From Clostridium sp. UBA5530 (GTDB lineage: Bacteria > Bacillota > Clostridia > Clostridiales > Clostridiaceae), in the NCBI GenBank assembly GCA_002423705.1, contig DINW01000091.1, positions 26,730 to 82,427 of the forward strand: DNA of 55,698 nt, in the 5' to 3' direction. Position numbers and translations under genes: made by a program. The first letter of the stretch is position 1; every line of letters begins with the position of its first letter. The notes beneath the pieces were generated by a model. That model saw only the letters and a list, made by a program, of their open reading frames with translations. It was not told the origin of the DNA and made no database searches. Positions 24,990-33,571 of this stretch are shown here, piece by piece.

Positions 24990-25868
24990 TTACAATCCCC
25001 TTAAAACCTTTTGTGCCAATGCTTTTCCAAGGTCTATCCTATGTTCTCTCTTCCCACTTATGTCTTTTTTCACTATGTGTCCATCTACATTAAAAGTTCC
25101 AAGTAGATATAAGTCATCTCCTTCTACTTTGCCATAGGCTCCAATCAAAGTATGACATCCACCGTTTAAAGTTCTCATAAAACTTCTCTCTCCTTCTACG
25201 GCGTGACGGACATCTATATCATCTATTTCTTCAAAGAACTTACCAAAATCACTATTTTTTAAGGTTTCTACCGCCAATGCTCCTTGTCCTACAGCTGGTA
25301 CTATACATTCTACTGGAAAGTAATCGCTGATTATTTTTTCCATGCCTAACCTTTTAAGCCCTGCTGCGGCTAACACTATACCGTCTAAATTCTCTTTTTC
25401 TATCTTATCTATTCTTGTCTGTACATTACCTCTAATAGGAACAATTTCTATATCTGGTCTCAAATTTTTTATTTGTTTTCCTCTCCTTATGCTTGATGTT
25501 CCTACTCTAGCTCTATGGTTAAGTTCTTTAAAAGTGTACCCCTTTAAAGATACAAATGCATCCCTTGGATCCTCTCTCACTGGAATAGCTGGAAATATAA
25601 ATCTTTCCTCTACATCAAAGGGTACATCCTTTAGAGAGTGTATTGCACCATGAGCTCTTTTTTCTATTAATGCTCTTTCTATTTCCTTTATAAAAACTCC
25701 CTTACCCCCTATCTTATCCAAGGTAACATCTAATCTTTTATCTCCTTCTGTAAGGATTAGAAGCTTATTGCAGCTAACATCCTTATACTTTTCCTTTAAC
25801 AAGTTTATAATTATATCCGTCTGTATTTGGGCTAATTTACTTTTTCTTGTAGCTAAAATCATTTCCAT
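24990..25868 (-). CDS. hemC: Porphobilinogen deaminase (hydroxymethylbilane synthase)
   Basis: The 292-residue enzyme joins four porphobilinogens into hydroxymethylbilane. The dipyrromethane cofactor attaches to the cysteine in TLNGGCHTLIGAYG. Substrate-binding motifs ILATRKSKLAQIQTD, HSLKDVPF and RVGTSSIRRGKQI are all present. The start follows AGGTGAAGAT. Upstream lies the precorrin-2 dehydrogenase gene, downstream cobA-hemD. Confidence 0.96.
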   Translation of the reverse strand: MEMILATRKSKLAQIQTDIIINLLKEKYKDVSCNKLLILTEGDKRLDVTLDKIGGKGVFIKEIERALIEKRAHGAIHSLKDVPFDVEERFIFPAIPVREDPRDAFVSLKGYTFKELNHRARVGTSSIRRGKQIKNLRPDIEIVPIRGNVQTRIDKIEKENLDGIVLAAAGLKRLGMEKIISDYFPVECIVPAVGQGALAVETLKNSDFGKFFEEIDDIDVRHAVEGERSFMRTLNGGCHTLIGAYGKVEGDDLYLLGTFNVDGHIVKKDISGKREHRIDLGKALAQKVLRGL

Positions 25869-25885
25869 ATCTTCACCTGTTTAAT

Positions 25886-26521
25886 TTAAAATTTCTTTGA
25901 CAATAAAATCTTTACAACCTCTTCTGAATAAAACATGTTCAAAATTACTGTACCAAATCCTTTTTCCCACATAAATTTGTAATCTTCCGTAGATAAAAAC
26001 TCTAAAATTTCATCTTTATTTTTTCCTAGACTTTTTGCCCTCTCTCTTATAGGCTGTAAAAACTCTATGAATTCATCGTATTCCTTTAATGTAGTTGCAA
26101 TTTTACTTTTTAACATCTTAGCTAAGCTAGGATTAGCCCCCTTAGTTCTTAATGCAAAAATAGTGCTATCAGTATTGCCCTGGGCTGGGAAAACTATGTT
26201 GCCCTCTTTATATTCAGGACAGTATATAAAAAGCTTATATTGTTCTTGGCAGTGGTTTTTAATAATACTGCCTTCTTTAGGTGGAACAGCAATTATTATG
26301 ATATGTTTATCTATTATAAAATCCTTATAATACTTTCCCTTTATCAACTTTGCACCTTTTTCTTCAAGATGCAATATTTCTTCACAAAATTCTGTTGATA
26401 ATATAGTGACTGCACCCTTATTCTTTATAATGGCTTTTGCTTTTATATAAGCCGCCCTGCCTCCCCCAATTATACCTATTTCAATATTATCTGGCATTAT
26501 TGCAAAAAAAATTTCTTCCAT
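25886..26521 (-). CDS. Precorrin-2 dehydrogenase (siroheme synthase N-domain)
   Basis: The 211-residue protein has an N-terminal NAD-binding fold (IGIIGGGRAAYIKAKAI) and the CysG-type middle part. PAQGNTDSTIFALRTKGANPSLAKMLK corresponds to the FPA...G.S...ST.G.SP motif. It oxidises precorrin-2 to sirohydrochlorin with NAD+. It lacks the methyltransferase half, which is supplied by cobA-hemD. It stands where many clostridia have hemA; it is not a glutamyl-tRNA reductase, since it is too short and lacks that family's N-terminal tRNA-Glu motif. Confidence 0.85.
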   Translation of the reverse strand: MEEIFFAIMPDNIEIGIIGGGRAAYIKAKAIIKNKGAVTILSTEFCEEILHLEEKGAKLIKGKYYKDFIIDKHIIIIAVPPKEGSIIKNHCQEQYKLFIYCPEYKEGNIVFPAQGNTDSTIFALRTKGANPSLAKMLKSKIATTLKEYDEFIEFLQPIRERAKSLGKNKDEILEFLSTEDYKFMWEKGFGTVILNMFYSEEVVKILLSKKF

Positions 26522-26548
26522 GTGCTACCTCTTTACTATGTATCCTTA

Positions 26549-26582
26549 AAAATGTGAAGGCTATTTTACGCCTTCACATTTT
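26549..26582 (-). terminator. Terminator between sulfite/nitrite reductase and siroheme genes
   Basis: A perfect 13-bp stem (AAAATGTGAAGGC / GCCTTCACATTTT) with an 8-base loop ends the reductase transcript on the minus strand. The siroheme genes start 28 bases further on, so they need readthrough or a promoter inside the reductase gene or in this gap. Confidence 0.88.
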
Positions 26583-26595
26583 ATTTAATTACTAA

Positions 26596-28146
26596 TTATA
26601 CTGAATATTGTCCTACTAATTCTTTTAGCTTTTCTTTATGTTTTTCCATCCATTGCTGAAAGTCTAGAGAGTCTTTTTCTACTTCCTTTGCTAAGGCTAA
26701 AAGAAAATCTGCAATATTATCCTCTAATATATCCCCATATACCTCTCCTAAAGTTGTCTCTCCCTCTCTACAAACTCCTCCAAGATGAAGTTCAAAGGCA
26801 TTTTTAGATTCATTGTTAACTCGCTTAATCTTACCTGTAAGACCTATAGCTCCAATCTCATGAGCTCCGCAAGAATTTGGGCAGCCTGAGATAAATATTC
26901 TTGGTAAGATATCCTTTTCCACACCTTCTTCTTTAAACTTATTTATTATATTTCCCAAGGTATTCTGGCTATTTAAAATTCCCATTTGACAAGTAGGTAC
27001 TCCAATACATGCAACAGATTGCTGAATTCTTGTATTTCCATTAAAAGTTTTTACAAGATTCAATGCCCTTTCTGCTTCTTTTCCATTTAAGTTTCTTATA
27101 TACATTCCCTCTGTCATGGTTAATCTTATTTCAATATTGTCCATGGTATCTAGAGTATCTAACATATCTTTAAGGTTTTTTAAATACAATTGACCTCCTA
27201 TTGGATGAACATATATGCTATATAGCCCTGGTTGCTTTTGTTGAAACAATGCTGGGTTCTTTATATCTGTATCTAATCCCTGTTTATTGATTATATTTTC
27301 CTTAACATCAATATTATACTCATGGTTATCCATTGTTTCCTTTAAATACTTTTTATATAGATTTATGAACTGTTCTTTTCCTAATCTTTCTACTATATAT
27401 CTTATTCTGGCCTTACCCTTGTTTTCATAATCCCCTTCCTCTACGAAAAGGTTAACCATAGCTTCCACATAATATAAAACATCCTTAGGATCTATTAAAC
27501 TTGGGTACTCTACACCTACTTTAGGATTTCTTCCAAGGCCTCCACCAAGAAACACCTTGAATTTTTTCTCACTGCCACAATTTACCGCTAAAAATCCTAA
27601 ATCTGTTACAGTACAATGAGCAAAATCCTCATTACTACTAGAAAATGCTACCTTTATCTTTCTAGGAAGTTTATAAGTATAAATTCTTTCCATAAAGTAC
27701 TTATTTACCGCCAATGCATAGGGGGTGACATCAAAGGCCTCTTCTGGATCTACTCCGGATAAAGGTGACATGGCTACATTCCTTGGGAAGTTACCACCTC
27801 CGCCTCTAGTATATATACCTTTTTTAATGCCTTCCTCCATAATATTGCATACCTGATCTATGGATATTCCATGAAGTTGGATAGCTTCTCTTGTGGTTAA
27901 ATGAATTTTTTCTAAATTACATTTTTCAGCGAAATCATAAACTATATGTAATTGTTCTAAAGTTATTATACCAGAAGGAATACGAAGCCTTATCATAAAT
28001 TCTTTTCCATTCCTATGGGAATATACACCCATTCCTCCTGAAACTCCCTTGAAATCTCCTCTGCTTACCTCTCCATTTAAAAATTTATGTCCTAGTTCTC
28101 TAAAACTTTCAATTTCATCTAATAATACTTCATTTAATTTATTCAT
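26596..28146 (-). CDS. Siroheme [4Fe-4S] sulfite/nitrite reductase (NirA/Sir type)
   Basis: The 516-residue protein has the two-fold ferredoxin-like plus siroheme-binding layout of assimilatory nitrite/sulfite reductases. The cluster and siroheme ligands are CIGVPTC and, 40 residues later, CPNSC. Siroheme-binding arginines lie in the THREAIQLHG and RGGGGNFPRN regions. It reduces sulfite to sulfide or nitrite to ammonia by six electrons; sequence alone does not separate the two. The downstream siroheme genes supply its cofactor. No dedicated electron partner is adjacent. Confidence 0.9.
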   Translation of the reverse strand: MNKLNEVLLDEIESFRELGHKFLNGEVSRGDFKGVSGGMGVYSHRNGKEFMIRLRIPSGIITLEQLHIVYDFAEKCNLEKIHLTTREAIQLHGISIDQVCNIMEEGIKKGIYTRGGGGNFPRNVAMSPLSGVDPEEAFDVTPYALAVNKYFMERIYTYKLPRKIKVAFSSSNEDFAHCTVTDLGFLAVNCGSEKKFKVFLGGGLGRNPKVGVEYPSLIDPKDVLYYVEAMVNLFVEEGDYENKGKARIRYIVERLGKEQFINLYKKYLKETMDNHEYNIDVKENIINKQGLDTDIKNPALFQQKQPGLYSIYVHPIGGQLYLKNLKDMLDTLDTMDNIEIRLTMTEGMYIRNLNGKEAERALNLVKTFNGNTRIQQSVACIGVPTCQMGILNSQNTLGNIINKFKEEGVEKDILPRIFISGCPNSCGAHEIGAIGLTGKIKRVNNESKNAFELHLGGVCREGETTLGEVYGDILEDNIADFLLALAKEVEKDSLDFQQWMEKHKEKLKELVGQYSV

Positions 28147-28288
28147 AGTTCACTTTCAAATAAAGGCAACCTTTATTTGATTCCTCCCTTCTTCAATAAG
28201 ATGTAATGTCCTTACTAAAATAGTACATATCAAAGATACAAAAGTAAACAATTTTTTTAATAATATAACCACATTGATATATTTACCC

Positions 28289-28328
28289 AAAAACCGCTAT
28301 AAAATCAAATAATTTTATAGCGGTTTTT
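28289..28328 (-). terminator. Terminator after the M42 peptidase
   Basis: A stem of about 16 bp (AAAACCGCTATAAAAT / ATTTTATAGCGGTTTT) has AT tracts on both flanks. On the minus strand it closes the peptidase transcript. Confidence 0.88.
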
Positions 28329-28340
28329 ACCAAGTTTATA

Positions 28341-29381
28341 TTATTTACTTGTTATATATGCATATACAAGTTTAATTGTATTTTCAAAACCATTGTAATG
28401 GGTTCTTTCCATTCCATGAGATGCATGAACTCCTGGTCCTATCAATGCTCCCTTTATGTTGTTTCCACCTCTTAAAGCTGCTCCAACATCTGAACCATAC
28501 ATAGGATAAATGTCTACTGCATATTTAAGATTGTTTTCTTTAGCTAAGTTTATTAATTTTGTAGTCATATGATAGTCATAAGGACCACCTGAATCTTTAG
28601 CACATATAGATACATCTTCTTCAGTACAGGTTAAATCCTCTCCTATACAGCCCATATCTACAGCTATAGCTTCTGTAACTTCCTTAGGTAAATATGATGC
28701 TCCATGTCCAACTTCTTCGTAGATAGATATAAATACCTTTAAAGTATACTCAGGAGTAACCTTTTCTCTGCTTAAAAGTTCTAACAATGCCATTAAGCAT
28801 GCCACACTACCTTTATCATCTATAAATCTAGACTTTACAAATCCACTTTCTGTAATGGTTGTCTTAGGATCTATAAATATAAAATCTCCTGCGCCTATTC
28901 CTAGTTTTTCAACGTCTTCTTTTGAGTGAACTACCTCATCTATCCTTATTTCCATGTTTTCAGGATCACGTTTCTTACTAGAGCTATCTGGGAAAACATG
29001 AGCTGCTGGACTTGTGCTTAAAAATGTACCTGTATAAGACTTTCCTTCTCTAGTTTTGATTATACAATATTCACTGTCTAGTGTAGGAACTATAGGTCCT
29101 CCAAGTAAAGTGAACTTTAATGTACCATGAGGTGTCACTGATCTTACCATAGCTCCTAATGTATCAACATGAGCTGCAAGAGCTATAACCTTTTCATTGC
29201 TCTTTCCTGGTACAGTTATTATTCCACATCCCTTTTGATTGGTCTCAAAAGCATATCCAAAGTTCTCTGCCTTTTTTCTTATGATATCTATGATATCAAA
29301 GCAGTATCCTGTAGGACTATGGAATTGTAATAATTCTTTTGCTGTATTTAATACATAATCTCTATTTATACTTATATTCAT
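28341..29381 (-). CDS. M42-family aminopeptidase
   Basis: The 346-residue cytosolic dinuclear metallopeptidase has its metal ligands in AAHVDTLG, RFIDDKGS, YEEVGHG (catalytic glutamate pair) and HASHGMERTH. The M42 family (FrvX, YsdC, glutamyl aminopeptidase PepA) forms tetrahedral dodecamers that trim peptides. Specificity cannot be set from sequence. It is monocistronic with its own terminator. The ATG follows GGGGGTTACATA. Confidence 0.9.
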   Translation of the reverse strand: MNISINRDYVLNTAKELLQFHSPTGYCFDIIDIIRKKAENFGYAFETNQKGCGIITVPGKSNEKVIALAAHVDTLGAMVRSVTPHGTLKFTLLGGPIVPTLDSEYCIIKTREGKSYTGTFLSTSPAAHVFPDSSSKKRDPENMEIRIDEVVHSKEDVEKLGIGAGDFIFIDPKTTITESGFVKSRFIDDKGSVACLMALLELLSREKVTPEYTLKVFISIYEEVGHGASYLPKEVTEAIAVDMGCIGEDLTCTEEDVSICAKDSGGPYDYHMTTKLINLAKENNLKYAVDIYPMYGSDVGAALRGGNNIKGALIGPGVHASHGMERTHYNGFENTIKLVYAYITSK

Positions 29382-29517
29382 TATGTAACCCCCTCTGATA
29401 AAGATTTCTATTATATTATATCACTTATTTTATAAAAACCCTATAGGTTGTAATGTATAAAGATTTTGTAGAAATTTTTAATAAATTATATAATTAAGGT
29501 TCTAAAAGAATTTAATT

Positions 29518-30309
29518 TCAGGATCCTTTAATGGGCCTCTTTTCATTAGACACTCTATATAACTTTTCAGCATTTTTATTAAAAACTAAATTTTTAATGT
29601 GTTCATCTCCAGTCAAGGAATTAATTAAATTTATGTGGACTTTTTGATTGCAGGCACTATAATCCGTTCCAAATATTATCCTATCAGGCACCTGTTTTAT
29701 CATCTTATCTAACACATCTTTAATATATGCTATTCTATGACTTTCATCTCCTAAAGCCGCTATATCATAATATATATTTTCATATTCTTTTGTTATATTG
29801 TAGCAGCTTTCAATGTTAGGATATCCTATATGGCAATAAACTATTTTTAATTTAGGGTGATTTATAGCTAACTTTTTTATTAGCTGGGGAGAATTTAAAT
29901 GATAACTATTCCAACCAGTATGAATAGCTAATGGCACATCATATTCTTCACATAGGTGAAAAGTTTTTTCAAGGCTTTTATCATCTACTGGAAAATTCTC
30001 GTGCCCTGGATATATCTTAATTCCAATTACCTTTTTTTCCTTTAGATATTCCTTAATTTCAGCTAATTTATTCTCATACTGAATCAATGGACTTATTCCT
30101 GCCATGACGTGTATGTTACTGTATTCTTCAAAGAGCTCTACACACTGTTTATTTGTTCCTATGTTGCTTTCACAATCAGAATCTGCTATGACTATGGCTT
30201 GTGAAATATTGTTTATCTTCAAATCATCTATAAGCTTGTTCCTTTTTTCTTCAAAGGTTTTTAAATAATCATATACAGGCAAGTGCATATGTGCATCAAT
30301 AATATTCAT
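29518..30309 (-). CDS. Amidohydrolase-2-type metal-dependent hydrolase
   Basis: A 263-residue TIM-barrel hydrolase. Metal ligands appear as DAHMHLP near the N-terminus, AIHTGW, YCHIGYPN and FGTDYSA, the ACMSD/amidohydrolase-2 arrangement. Hydrolases or decarboxylases acting on cyclic or aromatic acids share this pattern, and no substrate can be named. It is on the same strand as the GT51 gene but 42 bases apart. It ends shortly before a promoter region for the M42 gene. Confidence 0.8.
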   Translation of the reverse strand: MNIIDAHMHLPVYDYLKTFEEKRNKLIDDLKINNISQAIVIADSDCESNIGTNKQCVELFEEYSNIHVMAGISPLIQYENKLAEIKEYLKEKKVIGIKIYPGHENFPVDDKSLEKTFHLCEEYDVPLAIHTGWNSYHLNSPQLIKKLAINHPKLKIVYCHIGYPNIESCYNITKEYENIYYDIAALGDESHRIAYIKDVLDKMIKQVPDRIIFGTDYSACNQKVHINLINSLTGDEHIKNLVFNKNAEKLYRVSNEKRPIKGS

Positions 30310-30351
30310 AATAACATTCCCCCAATGTTTCCTTAAATTAATATATGAAGT

Positions 30352-30972
30352 TTAGTTGTGGCCGTAAACTATAATATCTCTAAATCCTTGTGGATTTTTA
30401 ATGGGATTATTTACACTTGGAGCCTGTGGAATTTTCACTAGAGCCCTACATTCTCCATCATTTAGTTCCCACACATTTTTATTAAAATATTTCATACTAG
30501 CCTCTTGGACCCCATAGGCTCCTTCACCATAATATATTACATTTAAATACATCTCTAAAATTTCATCCTTGGTAAAAACTTTTTCTAGCTTTTGTGCTAT
30601 AAAAACTTCTTCAAATTTTCTATATATTGTTTGGTCAAAGGTTAAGTATAGGTTTTTTGCCAACTGCTGAGTTATGGTGCTTCCCCCTTGTACTACTTTT
30701 TTAGCTTTCACATTGGCTACAGTAGCTCTAGCTATAGCTCGCAAATCAAAGCCGCTGTGGCTATAAAACCTTCTATCTTCTGTATATACTACCCCATCCT
30801 TTAAAGCTCTAGGTATATGATCTATATCTATATAACTTTTCATATCCTTTTTAATTGAATTTTTCACTTCATAGTTCACATTATATTTATCTGATATAAC
30901 TTCAGTAAGAATTGCATTTCCTATAAATAAAATCAAAGCTATTATAATAATTGTACATATCTTTTTTCTCAT
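30352..30972 (-). CDS. mtgA: Monofunctional peptidoglycan glycosyltransferase (GT51)
   Basis: The 206-residue protein has one membrane anchor (about 5-25) and a GT51 domain. The catalytic glutamate is in YTEDRRFYSHSGFD, with GGSTITQQLAKNLYL, KLEKVFTKDEILEMYLN and YYGEGAYGVQEA following. It polymerises lipid II. No transpeptidase domain follows. The usual tail after IPQAPSVNNPIKNP is replaced by GFRDIIVYGHN and a stop. That suggests a clipped C-terminal helix relative to relatives; it may still be functional because all catalytic motifs are present. Confidence 0.88.
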   Translation of the reverse strand: MRKKICTIIIIALILFIGNAILTEVISDKYNVNYEVKNSIKKDMKSYIDIDHIPRALKDGVVYTEDRRFYSHSGFDLRAIARATVANVKAKKVVQGGSTITQQLAKNLYLTFDQTIYRKFEEVFIAQKLEKVFTKDEILEMYLNVIYYGEGAYGVQEASMKYFNKNVWELNDGECRALVKIPQAPSVNNPIKNPQGFRDIIVYGHN

Positions 30973-31078
30973 AAAACCCTCTCCTTCCTACCTTATCTAT
31001 ATTGTATTTTATTTTATCTTTTTGAGCCATAGTTTAATATTACATATTGGCTTCTTTACATTACAATTTTGTAAGAAG

Positions 31079-31987
31079 TCAGTGAAATGTTTGGATTATA
31101 TATGGTTCTTCTATCCATCTGTGAATTAAAAACTCCCTTCTTCGAACAATAACCTTAGAGTTATATACTTCAACTATAAGGCCTTGGGTTTTATAAAAGG
31201 GTTTTCTCTTTTCTCCCTCACCAAGAATGTAGTGAAGAGCCCCTGTATTTATCATGGTAAAAGATCCATTATTATATATGTTTCCTTTATCACTAAGATC
31301 ATAATGAGAATGTCCACTGAAAAATATGGCTTCTGGATATTCATTCAGTATGCTATAAAGCTCCTCTTCATTCTCTATCCCTACACCCACACTGCCAAAA
31401 ACAGTATTTTCAAAGGGTTGGTGAAGAAAAATAAACATTGGTTTTCCATCATGGTTCTCCTTAAGCTTTGTTTCAAGCCATCTAAGTTGTTCATGGGATA
31501 GTTTTGCACTTTCTCTATGTTCCGGAGCTAATACTATAAAATGAAATCCCTTAATCCATTTATCATAGTAAAGATTTTTAAGGCCTAATTTTTCTTTAAA
31601 TCTATCTTCGTATTCCTTATCTGTTAATCCACCCTCATAGTATTCGTGGTTTCCCATGGAAATTAATATATTCATCTCATATTCTGTATATTTTTTTAAT
31701 ATCCTATTAAAACTGTTGTAATTAATTTTTCTCGAGGTATCTACCACATCTCCAACTATAGCAAGTGCATCATAGCCTTTATATAACGATTTTAGGTCTC
31801 TTAAAGTTTCTTCAAATTTCACTTCTGCCATTATGCCACCAATATGTATATCACTTATAACTGGGAATACCAAGATAATATTCTCTTGATTTAAGCTTAC
31901 TGTCTCTCTACCCCAATTATATATTCCCCCTGCTGCATAAATTAATAAAAAAGTAAAAATTCCTACAATAACTTTATATCTTTTCAT
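31079..31987 (-). CDS. Membrane-anchored calcineurin-like metallophosphoesterase
   Basis: The 302-residue protein has one N-terminal membrane anchor (about 4-24) and an extracellular phosphoesterase domain. The metal-binding motifs are SDIHIGG, VGDVVD, GNHEYY, FLHQPFE and FSGHSHYD. I take the ATG at 31987, eight bases after AGGTGA; GTG/ATG codons 2-4 positions earlier are possible. The substrate is unknown. Repeat element copy C lies 300 bases upstream, in the shared divergent region with sigY. Confidence 0.82.
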   Translation of the reverse strand: MKRYKVIVGIFTFLLIYAAGGIYNWGRETVSLNQENIILVFPVISDIHIGGIMAEVKFEETLRDLKSLYKGYDALAIVGDVVDTSRKINYNSFNRILKKYTEYEMNILISMGNHEYYEGGLTDKEYEDRFKEKLGLKNLYYDKWIKGFHFIVLAPEHRESAKLSHEQLRWLETKLKENHDGKPMFIFLHQPFENTVFGSVGVGIENEEELYSILNEYPEAIFFSGHSHYDLSDKGNIYNNGSFTMINTGALHYILGEGEKRKPFYKTQGLIVEVYNSKVIVRRREFLIHRWIEEPYIIQTFH

Positions 31988-32255
31988 ATACATATTCACC
32001 TACTTATAATCCTTAAGATTTTTTCTTAGTTTTGTCTAAATTTCTTATATTTATAGGTGGATATATATGATGTTTTCCTCAATATTTACCTAGTTTCATT
32101 TAATCTGATACATATCTGCCACAACACTGCATTTTTCTTAGTTTTAAGTTAACTCTAGGTACAACCATAGATAGATTTAATTAATATTTTGTGGACCTCC
32201 TGTTTTGTCTTTATATATGTTCCATAGTGAAATTATGATAAAATAAAAGATATAT

Positions 32256-32286
32256 TGAACAAAATGAATGTTTAAATAGTATAATA
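32256..32286 (+). promoter_or_regulatory. Candidate ECF-type promoter of sigY
   Basis: TGAACA, 17 bases, GTATAATA. The same arrangement (TGAACA, 17 bases, GTATCATA) precedes yxlE at 33514. The -35 resembles the GAAC of ECF sigma promoters, so autoregulation is likely. The -10 also fits TATAAT, so sigma-A could use it. Confidence 0.55.
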
Positions 32287-32300
32287 ATTGATTACCATGT

Positions 32301-32376
32301 GCTGTAATACTCCACCTCCTCACACTGGAGTTAACATCAGCTACCATCCTAGATAAGTTAAACTAATATTCAATTG
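32301..32376 (+). repeat. Dispersed intergenic element, copy C, in the sigY leader
   Basis: CTGTAATACTCCACC, a TGGAGT arm, then GCTACCATCCTAGATAAGTT and AACTAATATTCAAT. This matches copy A at 15802 block for block with a different loop. Here it occupies nearly the whole stretch between the candidate sigY promoter and start codon. The hairpin is weaker than in copy A. The rest of the 32000-32378 gap shows no reading frame. Confidence 0.65.
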
Positions 32377-32387
32377 GAGTGATTAAC

Positions 32388-32933
32388 TTGAATATAACTG
32401 AAGACCTCATAGAAAGTGCACAAATGGGTAACAACTATGCTTTATCACAACTTTTACAGGATAATTACTCCTTTGTATTTAAATACTTATTAAAGCTTAC
32501 TTTAAAAGAGCAAGATGCAAAGGATTTTACTCAAGAGGTAATGGTTAAAGCAATAAAAAACATAACCTCCTATAATTCTAGCAAAGGATCCTTTTCTACT
32601 TGGCTTATAGCCATAGGAAAAAATCTGTGGCTAGATTCTGTAAGAAAACAAAGCTTAATGGATAAATTTTTACATAAGTCTAGAAATAATTTTACTGCTG
32701 AAACAACTTCACCTATGGATCATATTATTGAAAATGATGCATTGCTCAATGCATTAAATACCCTAAGTCCCAAGCTTAGAGTTCCCATAATAATGCAATA
32801 CACCTTAGGCTATAGCTATGAGGAAATAGGCAAAATTTTAAAAATTCCAATAGGTACGGTGAAATCTAGAATATCCAATGCCATGAAGGCCTTAAGAAAG
32901 GAGCTAATTAGTGATGAAAAAAGAGAATTTTAA
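32388..32933 (+). CDS. sigY: SigY-like ECF sigma factor
   Basis: This sigma-70 family protein has region 2 at about 20-85 (ALSQLLQDNYSFVFKYLLKL, DFTQEVMVKAIKNI, FSTWLIAIGKN) and region 4 at about 118-170 (PIIMQYTLGYSYEEIGKIL, PIGTVKSRISNAMKAL). No regions 1 or 3 exist, as in ECF factors. I choose TTG at 32388 (181 residues), eight bases after GGAG; a GTG three codons earlier overlaps that box. The following five genes match sigY-yxlCDEFG order of Bacillus, so the assignment rests on context as well. Confidence 0.85.
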   Translation: MNITEDLIESAQMGNNYALSQLLQDNYSFVFKYLLKLTLKEQDAKDFTQEVMVKAIKNITSYNSSKGSFSTWLIAIGKNLWLDSVRKQSLMDKFLHKSRNNFTAETTSPMDHIIENDALLNALNTLSPKLRVPIIMQYTLGYSYEEIGKILKIPIGTVKSRISNAMKALRKELISDEKREF

Positions 32934-33228
32934 TTTGGACAAATCCCTAAATGATACCTTTAATAACCTTGAAGATGTAAAAATATATACCCCTGACCTA
33001 CAATACTTTTCTTCACTAGTTAAAGAGGAAAAAGATAAAGTAGCTAAGAAAAATAATATCCAATTTTGTATTTTTATAGTATGTTCAATTTTTATTTTAG
33101 GCACTTTAGCAATACTATATATTAATTCTAAAACTGCATACATGATGATTCAAGTATTATCCTTAATTTTGCCAATAGCCATATATATACTGATGAAAGT
33201 TTTTAGAACTAAGGAGAATTTACGATGA
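32914..33228 (+). CDS. yxlC: YxlC-like putative anti-sigma membrane protein
   Basis: The 104-residue protein has a charged N-terminal cytosolic half (about 1-50) and two membrane segments (about 52-70 and 76-95). Its start ATG lies inside the end of sigY (20-base overlap) and is preceded by GGAG, so the two are translationally coupled. In Bacillus YxlC with YxlD and YxlE restrains SigY. Sequence similarity alone is weak; size, topology and position support the call. Confidence 0.65.
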   Translation: MKKENFNLDKSLNDTFNNLEDVKIYTPDLQYFSSLVKEEKDKVAKKNNIQFCIFIVCSIFILGTLAILYINSKTAYMMIQVLSLILPIAIYILMKVFRTKENLR

Positions 33229-33443
33229 TTTCCTCAGGAACTCACCCATCCAATGACATAGCTATAATAATCATCATTGCAGCTTTACCATTTCTATTAG
33301 CACAAGGCATATGGATGTTTAGAGATGCCCAAAAGCGTGGTATATTCCCTTGGCTTTGGGGAATATGGGGACTTATTTACTTTCCTATCCCTATACTTAT
33401 ATATTATATTTTTGTAATACGGAAAGATAAAAAAAGAAAATAA
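33225..33443 (+). CDS. yxlD: YxlD-like small membrane protein
   Basis: 72 residues with two membrane segments (about 12-32 and 42-64) and a basic tail RKDKKRK. The motif FRDAQKRGIFPWLWGIWGLI links them, a pattern also found in phospholipase D N-terminal-like small membrane proteins. The ATG overlaps the yxlC stop by four bases (ATGA). It probably helps hold SigY inactive at the membrane, by analogy with Bacillus. Confidence 0.65.
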   Translation: MISSGTHPSNDIAIIIIIAALPFLLAQGIWMFRDAQKRGIFPWLWGIWGLIYFPIPILIYYIFVIRKDKKRK

Positions 33444-33495
33444 ATTAGCTGTATCTTTATGAATTTTTCATAAGGATACAGCTAATTTATTTTTA
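33442..33495 (+). terminator. Internal terminator of the sigY operon
   Basis: A perfect 14-bp stem (AAATTAGCTGTATC / GATACAGCTAATTT) with an inner TATGA/TCATA arm is followed by ATTTTT. It separates sigY-yxlC-yxlD from yxlE-yxlF-yxlG. Confidence 0.88.
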
Positions 33496-33513
33496 AAAGA
33501 ACTTATAATTTAG

Positions 33514-33544
33514 TGAACAAATTGTATAGACTGTCCGTATCATA
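33514..33544 (+). promoter_or_regulatory. Candidate ECF (SigY-type) promoter of yxlE-yxlF-yxlG
   Basis: TGAACA, 17 bases, GTATCATA, with C before GTAT giving the CGTAT of an ECF -10. It has the same spacing and sequence as the site upstream of sigY at 32256. A start near 33551 leaves a 21-base leader before the yxlE ribosome binding site AAGGAGGG. Confidence 0.65.
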
Positions 33545-33571
33545 ACTGAAAAATAAAAGGAGGGAAATTTT

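Noticed and set aside
25886..26521. Glutamyl-tRNA reductase (hemA)
   Set aside because: Too short and carries the precorrin-2 dehydrogenase pattern rather than the GluTR tRNA-binding motif.
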